From the NCBI GenBank assembly GCA_963744905.1, contig CAVUUV010000002.1:186001-250000 (forward strand): a stretch of DNA of 64,000 nt. Direction: 5' to 3'. Position 1 is the stretch's first letter. Each line of letters opens with the position of its first letter. Under the pieces are notes generated by a model, which worked only from the letters and a program-made list of their open reading frames with translations, ran no database searches and was not told where the DNA came from. The DNA comes from DATFFO01 sp963744905. Lineage in GTDB: Bacteria; Actinomycetota; Acidimicrobiia; Spongiisociales; ZC4RG35. Below are positions 44,635-53,302 of this stretch, in pieces. The position numbers were made by a program, and so were the translations under genes.

Positions 44635-45615
44635 TCAGATGCTGCCGATGACCTCTTTGCCGAACAGCTCGACGCCGGAGTGGTCGTAGGCAGCGTCGGG
44701 GAAGCGCACGATCAGGTAATCCATCCCCTCCTCGGCGTAGGGCCTGATCTCCTCGATGATCTTCTCCGGCGGACCCGAACGGCGCCGGGCTTCTGTGAGG
44801 AACCGCTCCAGCCTCTGGGAGTCGCTCACGATCCCCTCCAGACGCCCCGCCACCTCGTCGAGGCGCTCCAGGGCCTCTGCCTCGGTGGGGGCACAAACCA
44901 GGCTCATGTTCATCGACCGGGTGATGGAATCGAACTCGGTGCCGACATCGGCACAGTGGTCCCGAAGGACGCGCGACTTGTGGGCGAATTTCTCGGGAGA
45001 TCCGGCGAAGTTGGTGTAGTCGGCGTGACGGGCGGCCAGCCGGAGCGTGAGCTGCTCACCACCGCCGGCCACCCACAGCGGGATGTGAGGGTCCTGAAGC
45101 GGCTTGGGGGTGCAAATGGCACCGTCGATCGAGAAGTAATCGCCTTTGTAGCTGGCCCGATCTTCGGTCCACATCCGCTTCATGATCTCGATGCCGTCAC
45201 CGAGTTGGCCGATTCGCACCGAGGCCTTGGGGAAGTCGTAACCGTGAGCCCGGTATTCGGCTTCGTACCAGCCGGCCCCGATCCCCATCTCCAAACGCCC
45301 GCCGGAGATGACGTCGGTCGACGCAGCCACATGAGCCAGATAGGCCGGAGGTCGATAGGAGTTGCAGGTGCACATCTGGCCCAGACGGAGACTGTCGGTG
45401 GCGGCGGCGAGGGCGGCCATCATGGTCCAGGCCTCGTAAGTTGGCTCCTGGGTGGGCTCGGGAACGGTGTGGAAATGGTCGAACACCCATCCCGACTCGA
45501 AGCCGGATAGTTCCAGCGTCCTCGCCACGCCCAACATGGTCTGCCACTGGTCACGCACATCGATGCCGGCCAGGTCGAGGGTCCAGCCTTGGGGAATGAA
45601 TGCTCCGAATCTCAT
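44635..45615 (-). CDS. Luciferase-like F420-dependent oxidoreductase
   Basis: 326 residues from ATG 45615; the longer reading to 45729 lacks family character. MRFGAFIPQGWTLDLAG, GWVFDHFHTVPEP, LAHVAASTDVISGGRLEMGIGAGWYEAEY and PLWVAGGGEQLTLRLAARHAD are the LLM-class signatures. Cofactor is likely F420 because cofC starts 85 bases away on the opposite strand. Substrate unknown. Confidence 0.88.
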   Translation of the reverse strand: MRFGAFIPQGWTLDLAGIDVRDQWQTMLGVARTLELSGFESGWVFDHFHTVPEPTQEPTYEAWTMMAALAAATDSLRLGQMCTCNSYRPPAYLAHVAASTDVISGGRLEMGIGAGWYEAEYRAHGYDFPKASVRIGQLGDGIEIMKRMWTEDRASYKGDYFSIDGAICTPKPLQDPHIPLWVAGGGEQLTLRLAARHADYTNFAGSPEKFAHKSRVLRDHCADVGTEFDSITRSMNMSLVCAPTEAEALERLDEVAGRLEGIVSDSQRLERFLTEARRRSGPPEKIIEEIRPYAEEGMDYLIVRFPDAAYDHSGVELFGKEVIGSI

Positions 45616-45700
45616 ACGAACGACCTTAGGGAGGTCCGCGTCCTGAGCCATCTCCGAGTGGTGTTGACGCGGTCGGTTCCCGGCCGAATAGTGTGATCCG

Positions 45701-46297
45701 GTGCCCGTCCTCGCCGGGATACCGGTCAAGCGCTTCTACGTCGCCAAGCAGCGACTGTCGCCGGTCCTCTCAGCCCGGGCCCGGTCCAGGCTGGGCAAGG
45801 AACTCGCCTCCCGCACTCTGGCCGCGGTCGGAGAGAGCGGGGCCCAGCCGGTGGTCCTGGCCGCCGACCGGCGTGTGGCCGGATGGGCTCTGGCGCAAGG
45901 GGTGGAGGTATTGATCGACCGGGAGGAGAGCCTGAGCTGTGCTGCTGCTGCCCTGGTGGCTGAGGCAGGGGCCACGCACCGGCCGTGGCTGATCGTCCAT
46001 GCGGACTTGCCTCTTCTCACCCCCGAAGACATTCGCCACGCCCTGGCGATCCTCGATGGAGGAGAGTCGCCCATCGCCCCGGCCGACGATGGCGGGACCT
46101 CGCTCGTCGGAGGCACCGATGGAATGCGGTTCTCATATGGGCCGTCCAGCTTTCACCGCCATCTCGCCCGGCTACCCGCGGCACGGGTCGTGGTTCGGCT
46201 CGGGCTGAGCCTCGACCTGGACGGTCCGGCCGACCTGGTGGCGGCTCGCTCCCATCATCGCGGCGCCTGGCTGCACAGATACCCTGTCGGCTCGTGA
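45701..46297 (+). CDS. cofC: 2-Phospho-L-lactate (or phosphoenolpyruvate) guanylyltransferase, F420 biosynthesis
   Basis: 198 residues from GTG 45701. A nucleotidyltransferase with PVKRFYVAKQRLSPVLSARARSRL, IVHADLPLLTPEDI, PADDGGTSLVGG and FSYGPSSFHRH, the CofC/FbiD pattern. It activates a three-carbon phospho acid with GTP in F420 assembly. The stop overlaps the GTG start of the next gene; the F420-type oxidoreductase is divergent. Confidence 0.9.
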   Translation: MPVLAGIPVKRFYVAKQRLSPVLSARARSRLGKELASRTLAAVGESGAQPVVLAADRRVAGWALAQGVEVLIDREESLSCAAAALVAEAGATHRPWLIVHADLPLLTPEDIRHALAILDGGESPIAPADDGGTSLVGGTDGMRFSYGPSSFHRHLARLPAARVVVRLGLSLDLDGPADLVAARSHHRGAWLHRYPVGS

Positions 46298-47040
46298 CCA
46301 ACCTCCACGACGATGCCCGTCCCGGCGGCGGCAATCTCCCCAGCCCCGGGTCGGCCATGACCATCGGAGCTCACCCCGACGACGCCGAGTTCGGCGCCGC
46401 CGGCACTCTGGCGCGCTGGGCGGCGCAGGGGTGCGATGTGACCATGTTGATAGTCACCGACGGGTCCAAAGGCACCTGGGACGAGGACCTGGCCAAAGAG
46501 GACCTCGCCCTACATCGCAAGCAGGAGCAGAGGGCGGCCGCCGACGTGCTTGGTGCCAACCGGGTGATCCATCTCGACCACGTCGACGGGGAGCTGGAGC
46601 ATTCGATGGCGTTGCGGGAGGAGTTGTGCCGATGGATCCGGACCATCCGGCCCCAGGTGGTGCTGGGTCATGATCCCTGGCGCCGCTACATGCTTCATCC
46701 CGACCATCGCGCCGCCGGAATGGGCCTCATCGAGGGGGTCGTAGCGGCCCGGGATCACCTCTTCTTCCCCGACCAGGGTCTGGAGAAGCACCGACCCGAG
46801 GCGATTCTCCTCTGGCAGGCGGACGACGTCGACCATTACGAGGACATATCTGGGACCTTCGACACCAAGATCGAGGCATTGCTGTGCCATTCGTCCCAGG
46901 CTTCGACCACCATGGGCGATGCCACACGATCTCTTGAAGCACGGCGCGCCTTCGTCGAGCGGATGAGAGCACGCGCCGAGGAAATGGGTCAGGCGGCGGG
47001 CATGTCCCTGGCCGAGGGGTTCAAACTCATCAGGCCCTGA
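46294..47040 (+). CDS. PIG-L-family deacetylase
   Basis: 248 residues from GTG 46294, overlapping the cofC stop. The zinc motif is IGAHPDDAEFGAAGTLA near residue 30 with the later His in YMLHPDHRAAG. The family removes N-acetyl groups from glycosides such as GlcNAc-inositol (MshB) or bacillithiol precursors. Which one is not decidable here. Its end overlaps arsR (convergent) by 11 bases. Confidence 0.9.
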   Translation: MTNLHDDARPGGGNLPSPGSAMTIGAHPDDAEFGAAGTLARWAAQGCDVTMLIVTDGSKGTWDEDLAKEDLALHRKQEQRAAADVLGANRVIHLDHVDGELEHSMALREELCRWIRTIRPQVVLGHDPWRRYMLHPDHRAAGMGLIEGVVAARDHLFFPDQGLEKHRPEAILLWQADDVDHYEDISGTFDTKIEALLCHSSQASTTMGDATRSLEARRAFVERMRARAEEMGQAAGMSLAEGFKLIRP

Positions 47041-47359
47041 CGGAAGACGGTTCCAGGGCCGCGGCCACTTCGGCCGTAGCCGCCGGCGTCACCCGGTACC
47101 AGGCCCACTTTCCTCTTCTCTCTCGCTCCAGGAAGCCGCCTTCCACCAACACCTTGAGGTGATGGCTCACGGTGGGTTGGGAGAGCCCGAGCGGTTCTTC
47201 GAGATCGCATCCACACATCTCTCCGGCCTGTCTCACCAGGGAAATGATCCTCAGGCGGGCCGGTTCGGCCAGCACAGTCAGACGGCGGGCCAGCATCTCG
47301 GCCTCGTCGGGCGAGATCACTTGGTCGAGAATGGGCCGACAGCAGAACTCCTGGGACAT
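47030..47359 (-). CDS. arsR: ArsR-family metalloregulator
   Basis: 109 residues with the ArsR winged helix: LAEPARLRIISLVRQAGEM followed by CGCDL (metal-binding Cys pair in the DNA-binding region, as in arsenite sensors), and LSQPTVSHHLKVLVEGGFL (recognition helix). An N-terminal CC (QEFCCRP) may add a ligand. It is divergent from the ArsI-like gene with two palindromes in between, so it likely represses both until arsenic or a like metal binds. Confidence 0.93.
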   Translation of the reverse strand: MSQEFCCRPILDQVISPDEAEMLARRLTVLAEPARLRIISLVRQAGEMCGCDLEEPLGLSQPTVSHHLKVLVEGGFLERERRGKWAWYRVTPAATAEVAAALEPSSVRA

Positions 47360-47369
47360 GGTCGGTACT

Positions 47370-47424
47370 CATATTGACAGATGTCGATATATGTGGCAAG
47401 CTCATATCGACATCCATCGATATG
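47370..47424. promoter_or_regulatory. Pair of ArsR operator palindromes
   Basis: Site 2 (47403-47424) is a perfect inverted repeat CATATCGA-6-TCGATATG. Site 1 (47370-47391) is CATATTGA-6-TCGATATA, the same with two changes. The two centres are 33 bases apart, about three helical turns on the same face. They fill the 79-base gap between arsR and the ArsI-like gene and overlap the expected promoters. Confidence 0.85.
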
Positions 47425-47438
47425 AAAAGGAGAAAGAG

Positions 47439-47837
47439 ATGTCCCGACTGCAACTGGCCCTCACCGTGAGCGACGTCGACGCGGCCACCGAGTTCTACAG
47501 CCGCCTGTTCGGCGCCGAACCTGCCAAGCGCCGCCCCGGATACGCCAACTTCGCCCTGTCGAATCCCCCCTTGAAGCTGGTTCTGATCGAGGGTGCGGAG
47601 GGCGGCACACTCAACCATCTCGGCGTCGAGGTATCGGCGCCCGAGGAAGTGACCGACGCCATCCACCGCCTCAACGAGGCCGGTCTGGAGACGCGCAACG
47701 AGGAGGGCGTCGAGTGCTGTTATGCCCGCCAGGACAAGACGTGGGTGACCGATCCCGATGGAGCCCCGTGGGAGATCTACACGGTTCTGGGAGATGCTGA
47801 GGTCATGGAGAAGACGACAGGCACGTGTTGTGTCTGA
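47439..47837 (+). CDS. ArsI/CadI-family heavy-metal resistance dioxygenase (C-As lyase-like)
   Basis: 132 residues from ATG 47439 (AAGGAG upstream). Vicinal-oxygen-chelate fold with likely metal ligands Gln5, His60 and Glu112 (LQLALTVSD, LNHLGVE, PWEIYTV) and the arsenical-binding Cys93-Cys94 in GVECCYARQDKTWV, all as in ArsI. A terminal GTCCV adds two Cys. ArsI cleaves the carbon-arsenic bond of methyl- or aryl-arsenite; CadI is the cadmium-induced relative. The divergent arsR favours the arsenic function. Confidence 0.88.
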   Translation: MSRLQLALTVSDVDAATEFYSRLFGAEPAKRRPGYANFALSNPPLKLVLIEGAEGGTLNHLGVEVSAPEEVTDAIHRLNEAGLETRNEEGVECCYARQDKTWVTDPDGAPWEIYTVLGDAEVMEKTTGTCCV

Positions 47838-47871
47838 TCACGGAGGTGAATGAGCGCCGGTGATTGAGCGC

Positions 47872-47902
47872 GATGAAGGGCGGCCCTGGGCCGCCCTTCA
47901 TC
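47872..47902. terminator. Bidirectional hairpin terminator
   Basis: GATGAAGGGCGGCC pairs perfectly with GGCCGCCCTTCATC around a three-base loop CTG, a 14-base stem, followed by TGTTAG on the plus strand. It lies between the convergent ArsI-like gene and the ABC ATPase gene and probably ends both transcripts. Confidence 0.85.
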
Positions 47903-47918
47903 TGTTAGCCCGGGCTCT

Positions 47919-49121
<1,203 letters not shown>

Positions 49122-49194
49122 CTGGGTCTCCTTCCGCGACGCTTGCCCAGAACCTAGCATGTGGGGCGGACCTGTGACCCTGTAGGAGGCATTT

Positions 49195-49902
49195 GTGGCC
49201 GAGAGAGTGGCCGTCATCACCGGTGGCACCGGGGGCCTGGGAACTGCCCTGGTGACCCGATTGTTGAATCATGATCTCCGACTGGCCATCACCTACATAC
49301 TCCCCGAAGAGGCCCGGGCCTTCGAGGAACGGCTCGACCCCGACGAGAGCAGGGTCATCCTGCGCCGGGTGGACGCCACCAACCCCGAAGCGGTGACCTC
49401 GTTCATGAAGGAAGTCGTCGACACCTGGGGTGGCATACACCATCTGTGCTCGCTGGTGGGGGGATGGGCCGGCGGCCGGGACGTGGAAGAGACCGACGAC
49501 GTGCGTCTGGAGCGAATGCTGGACCTCAACCTGCGCTCGGCCTTCTACGCCGTTCGGGCGGCGGTCCCCCACCTTCGCCAGTCGGGCTGGGGCCGCATCC
49601 TGCTCATCGGAAGCAGGGCCGTGGAAGACGCCCCGCCCGGCCAGGCCGCTTTCAACATCGCCAAGGCCGGGGTGGTCGCCCTGGCCAAGACGGTGGCCGC
49701 GGAGCTGGAGGGCTCGGGAGTGACGGCCAACTGCCTCATGCCCTCGGTGATCGACACCCCGGCCACCCGCGCCGCTCTCCCTTACGCCGACTACGTCCAC
49801 TGGCCCACGCCCGACGAAATCGCCGCAGTGGCCGAATTCATCCTCTCCGACGAGTCCGGCGTCATGAACGGCGCCACCGTGCGGGTGTACGGCCGGGCCT
49901 GA
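49195..49902 (+). CDS. Short-chain dehydrogenase/reductase
   Basis: 235 residues from GTG 49195. TGGTGGLGTALVTRL (cofactor loop), LCSLVGGWAGG in place of the NAG motif, LLIGSRAVEDAPPGQAAFNIAKAG: the YxxxK catalytic Tyr is replaced by Phe (FNIAK), so catalysis may be altered or non-standard. It ends with a terminator. Substrate unknown. Confidence 0.82.
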   Translation: MAERVAVITGGTGGLGTALVTRLLNHDLRLAITYILPEEARAFEERLDPDESRVILRRVDATNPEAVTSFMKEVVDTWGGIHHLCSLVGGWAGGRDVEETDDVRLERMLDLNLRSAFYAVRAAVPHLRQSGWGRILLIGSRAVEDAPPGQAAFNIAKAGVVALAKTVAAELEGSGVTANCLMPSVIDTPATRAALPYADYVHWPTPDEIAAVAEFILSDESGVMNGATVRVYGRA

Positions 49903-49921
49903 ATCGCGTTTTTATCAGCAG

Positions 49922-49946
49922 AACGGGACCCTGAGGGTCCCGTTTT
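49922..49946. terminator. Rho-independent terminator
   Basis: AACGGGACCC pairs perfectly with GGGTCCCGTT around a three-base TGA loop, then TT. The mirrored arms mean it can work on both strands, for the SDR on the left and the pepM operon on the right, which ends at 49994. Confidence 0.88.
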
Positions 49947-49993
49947 GTAGGGGAGAACGCGATTTGCAACAACGGCAAAGGCGGGCCGGACCT

Positions 49994-50869
49994 TCATGCG
50001 TGGGGAAGGTAGCGGCCTTCTGCCTGCTTCAGCTCGTCGGCGTTCTGGAGCCGGAATATCTCCCTCACCGATGCGATGTCTTCCTCCAGGGGCGCCACGG
50101 ACTGCTTCTCGTGGATCAGGCCCGCCGCGCTCTGCATGGCGACGATCGAAGCCCGCATCATGTGATTGGCCCAGATCACCACGCTGATACCGATCTCCCC
50201 GAACAATTCCGTGGGGGTCTGCCAGTACATGGTCGGAACGACCACGATGGGACAATCGCCGTCCCATGACTCCATGAATTCGACCACCTGGTGGGCGGTG
50301 CTCTCTTTGGAGTGGATCAATATCGCATCGGCGCCCGCATCCCGATAGGCCCGCGCCCGGGCCAGGGCCTCCTTCTGCCCCCACCCGGCGATGAGGGCTT
50401 CCACCCGAGCCACGACGCTGAAGTCCGGATCATCCTGGGAATCCTTGGCGGCGCGCACCTTCCCGGCGAACTCGGCCATATCGGCCAACGGCTGGCTCTC
50501 GCCGCTGATGAACGAGTTGGTCTTGGGAAAGAGCTTGTCCTCTATGCACATGGCGGCTATTCCCCGCTGCTCCAGCTTGTGGACCAGCCGGCGGACATTG
50601 TTGAAGTTGCCATAGCCGGTGTCGGCATCGACCAGGATCGGTACAGAGGTGGCATCGCTCATGAACTCGAGCTTCTCGAGAACCTGCGTCCAGCTGGCTT
50701 CATTGTTGTCCCGCACGCCGAGCGAAGCCGACATGGTCAGACCGCTCCCCCAGATCCCCTTGAATCCCGCTTCCTCTACGATCCTGGCGCTCATCCCGTC
50801 ATGCGCCTCGAGCAGAAACTCGAGGTCACTGGAGTTGAGCAGTTCTCGAAACTGTGTCGTCTTTCGCAT
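49994..50869 (-). CDS. pepM: Phosphoenolpyruvate phosphomutase (phosphonate biosynthesis)
   Basis: 291 residues of the isocitrate-lyase/PEP-mutase barrel. EDKLFPKTNS (110-119) is the diagnostic PEP-mutase motif, distinguishing it from lyases; DADTGYGN (81-88) holds the Mg ligands, and AHDGMSARIVEEAGFKGIWG lies at the start. It converts PEP to phosphonopyruvate, the entry point of nearly all biological phosphonates. The equilibrium strongly favours PEP, so a following enzyme must pull it; no phosphonopyruvate decarboxylase is in the window, but a hydroxyacid dehydrogenase sits eight bases upstream in the same operon. Confidence 0.92.
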   Translation of the reverse strand: MRKTTQFRELLNSSDLEFLLEAHDGMSARIVEEAGFKGIWGSGLTMSASLGVRDNNEASWTQVLEKLEFMSDATSVPILVDADTGYGNFNNVRRLVHKLEQRGIAAMCIEDKLFPKTNSFISGESQPLADMAEFAGKVRAAKDSQDDPDFSVVARVEALIAGWGQKEALARARAYRDAGADAILIHSKESTAHQVVEFMESWDGDCPIVVVPTMYWQTPTELFGEIGISVVIWANHMMRASIVAMQSAAGLIHEKQSVAPLEEDIASVREIFRLQNADELKQAEGRYLPHA

Positions 50870-50877
50870 TCCCTCTC

Positions 50878-51846
50878 CTAAGCCGACAGTACGTGGAAAT
50901 CTTCCGAATCAGGAACCAACTCGGGTGGGTTGATGTGTGCCTCTTCGATGACCCGCAATATCACTTCACCGATCTCTCTTTGGGTATCGACGGTGCTGGC
51001 TCCGATGTGCGGAGTCAGCACCACGTTGGGGAGACCGGCAAGAGGCGAACGCTTTCCCTCGCCCTCGGCAGCATGAACGTCCAGCGCAGCGCCGGCCAGT
51101 CGGCCCTCGATCAATGCCCTTCTCAGGGCTCCCTCATCCACCACCCCGCCCCGGGCCAGGTTGACCAGGAACGCGTCGGGCTTCATCAAGGCGATTTCCC
51201 GCTCCCCGATGAGGCCCAGCGTCGATTCCTGGAGTGTCACATGAACCGAGACGAAGTCGCTCTTTGACAGAACCGAGTCGATGTCGGTCAGGGTGATGCC
51301 GTGACCGGCCAGACGTTCTTCCTCCGACTCGGACGGCCATTCAACACAGCCCAGGACATCCATGTCCCACGCAGCCCCCAGGGCCCCGACCCGCGTGCCG
51401 ATGTTGCCCGCACCCACGATTCCGAGCACCCGGCCCGTCAGAAGTCGTCCTTTGGCCTTGGGCTTGACCCAATGTCCCTGACGCCACTCCGAATCCGCCC
51501 ATAGAAGCTGGCGAGCCAGGGTCAGCATGAGGCTGAAGCCGAGCTCGGCGACTGCCTTGGCGCCCGGGCCGGGGATTCGGACGAAACGGATGCCGCGCCG
51601 CCGCACCGGGCCGAGGTCGATGTTGTCGTACCCGGACCCTGCTCTGACGACGAGCGAGAGGCCGGTTCCGGCCGTCAGCACCTGCTCCGAAATCTGCACG
51701 CCACTGCGGAAGATGAGTGCGTCACAGTCCGTAATCGCTTCCGCCAGCTGATCCTCGGTTCCTCCCACGACCATCACCAGCTCGTGATCCCGGGACAGGG
51801 CATCGAGAGCATCGCTGGAGATGCTGCTTGCGACGAGGATCTTCAA
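50878..51846 (-). CDS. D-2-hydroxyacid dehydrogenase, SerA-like
   Basis: 322 residues. LSLVVRAGSGYDNIDLGPVR, NAD loop GIVGAGNIGTRVGALGAAW, catalytic Arg in LARGGVVDEGAL and His in LTPHIGAST. It lacks the ACT domain of true SerA, and another SerA is at 42-44 kb. Placed directly upstream of pepM with an eight-base gap, it could reduce phosphonopyruvate to phosphonolactate and so drive the PepM reaction; this is inference. It overlaps the kinase gene upstream (ATGA). Confidence 0.87.
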   Translation of the reverse strand: MKILVASSISSDALDALSRDHELVMVVGGTEDQLAEAITDCDALIFRSGVQISEQVLTAGTGLSLVVRAGSGYDNIDLGPVRRRGIRFVRIPGPGAKAVAELGFSLMLTLARQLLWADSEWRQGHWVKPKAKGRLLTGRVLGIVGAGNIGTRVGALGAAWDMDVLGCVEWPSESEEERLAGHGITLTDIDSVLSKSDFVSVHVTLQESTLGLIGEREIALMKPDAFLVNLARGGVVDEGALRRALIEGRLAGAALDVHAAEGEGKRSPLAGLPNVVLTPHIGASTVDTQREIGEVILRVIEEAHINPPELVPDSEDFHVLSA

Positions 51847-52538
51847 GACCGACCGCCTTTCATGACTTCTGTTCCGCCTCTTGCCGGCTTCTTCTGTAAT
51901 TGATCGACGATTTGATGCCGCACCTCCGCCAGCACCTCCGAAAGGGGCCGGGCGGCATCGACGGTGACGAACCTCTCCACCTGACTACCCGCTTGTATGA
52001 AGGCCTTCCGGCGGTGGTCGAGGTATGAGACCGGCACCTCGGGCTTTCGGTCGTACAGCACCGCCGATGGTGCATCGAGAAACAGCACCAGATCGGGCTT
52101 GGGGTATACGCGCCGGAGGAACCACAGATGGATACGATCGAGGACCGGCTGGCGCTTGGCCGATGTGGACCAGAAGTCGAACAGGAAGTGCCTGTCGTAG
52201 ACGACGATGGCACCACGAAGCTGGTACGCCCACGAGAGCAACTGGCGAAAGATCTCTTCCGCCAGACGGTTCCCCAGTCTGGCCATCGACCACAGCCTCC
52301 CCCGCTGGCGCTTGCGGTGTTCCAGGGAGTGGAGCGAGGCGCCTTCCCTCCCATCCGCTTCCAGGCTCTTCTGCTTTGCTCGATAGACCAGTTTCGACGT
52401 GGGCAGCGCCACATTGGCGGAACCCGGATTCATGCCCATATACAGGTACCGCATCCGCCCCTGTGACGAGTCCACCAGGGCCCGGGCAATCGACGACTTG
52501 CCGGCTCCATCTCCGCCGATCAACGCCACAGTCGTCAT
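51843..52538 (-). CDS. P-loop kinase, thymidylate-kinase-like
   Basis: 231 residues from ATG 52538. Walker A ALIGGDGAGKSSIARAL, then IVVYDRHFLFDFW (DR motif of dTMP-kinase-like proteins) and LVLFLDAPSAVLYDRKPEV. It lacks the lid features I would expect of a true dTMP kinase, and resembles kinases found in polysaccharide gene clusters. A second one, fused to another domain, is at 60.9-62.5 kb. It overlaps both neighbours. Confidence 0.8.
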   Translation of the reverse strand: MTTVALIGGDGAGKSSIARALVDSSQGRMRYLYMGMNPGSANVALPTSKLVYRAKQKSLEADGREGASLHSLEHRKRQRGRLWSMARLGNRLAEEIFRQLLSWAYQLRGAIVVYDRHFLFDFWSTSAKRQPVLDRIHLWFLRRVYPKPDLVLFLDAPSAVLYDRKPEVPVSYLDHRRKAFIQAGSQVERFVTVDAARPLSEVLAEVRHQIVDQLQKKPARGGTEVMKGGRS

Positions 52539-53302
52539 ACGCCTACCTCTGCCCGTGGCCGCCTGCACAGGAACACATGCTCGTCGGAGGGAAGCCCCAT
52601 GCGAGAGGTTCTCCCGAACCATTTCGGTGCCCTCTCGAGGCTGTAATCGAATCCGGCCGAGCCGAGACGATCGCCCAGATCGTCTCCATAGATTCTCACG
52701 TGGGTCTCCTCCCCGAATGCCCTCTGCCGTTCTCTCGGGGAACGGATCGACGGGTCCTCGTAGGTGGGTTTCCCCTCGCGGAGCGGGACGTTGATGAGAG
52801 CCCATCCGCCGGGTCGCAGCACCCGAAAGAGGTTTGCCAAGGCCCGATCATCCGCCTCGATGTGCTCGAGCACGTGTACGCACAGAACCGCATCGAAAGA
52901 GCAGTCATCGAACGGCAGGTGGGTCAGATCGCCCGCCACCGTCACGAAAGGTCCCCGGCTCAGGTCGAGGCCTACGTAGTCGATCCCTCTCATTCGCGAC
53001 AGTCTTCGACCCAGGCAGTATCGGGGGGAGACGTGGAGGAGGCGCAGCGGTGGCTGGAGCAGGCGGGGATCCTCCTGCAGGTACAGCCAGACGCGGCGAT
53101 GCCTGGCTTTGGAGTTGCAGCGTGGACAGTAGCCGTCCTCCCTGCGCCGAAAGGAGCCTCCTCCCATCACGAAGTGCCGGAACCGCCACCCACAACACGG
53201 ACATTCGAAGCGGCCCCCGTACAGGAGAATGCCCCGTGTCAGCAGAAGGGCCTCCATCGCCAGGGCATGAATTCGAGGTGGAAGCCGTCGCCAGAGCTTC
53301 AC
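52535..53302 (-). CDS. Class I methyltransferase with an N-terminal zinc-ribbon-like segment
   Basis: GTG 53302 (overlapping the ATP-grasp stop) gives 255 residues. The N-terminus has CPCCG and CPRCNSKARHRRVWLYL, a four-Cys arrangement. The methyltransferase core shows IDYVGLDLSRGPFVTVAGDL, LPFDDCSFDAVLCVHVLEHI and LFRVLRPGGWALINVPL. The substrate is probably a sugar or glycan group given the neighbours. Confidence 0.82.
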   Translation of the reverse strand: MKLWRRLPPRIHALAMEALLLTRGILLYGGRFECPCCGWRFRHFVMGGGSFRRREDGYCPRCNSKARHRRVWLYLQEDPRLLQPPLRLLHVSPRYCLGRRLSRMRGIDYVGLDLSRGPFVTVAGDLTHLPFDDCSFDAVLCVHVLEHIEADDRALANLFRVLRPGGWALINVPLREGKPTYEDPSIRSPRERQRAFGEETHVRIYGDDLGDRLGSAGFDYSLERAPKWFGRTSRMGLPSDEHVFLCRRPRAEVGV

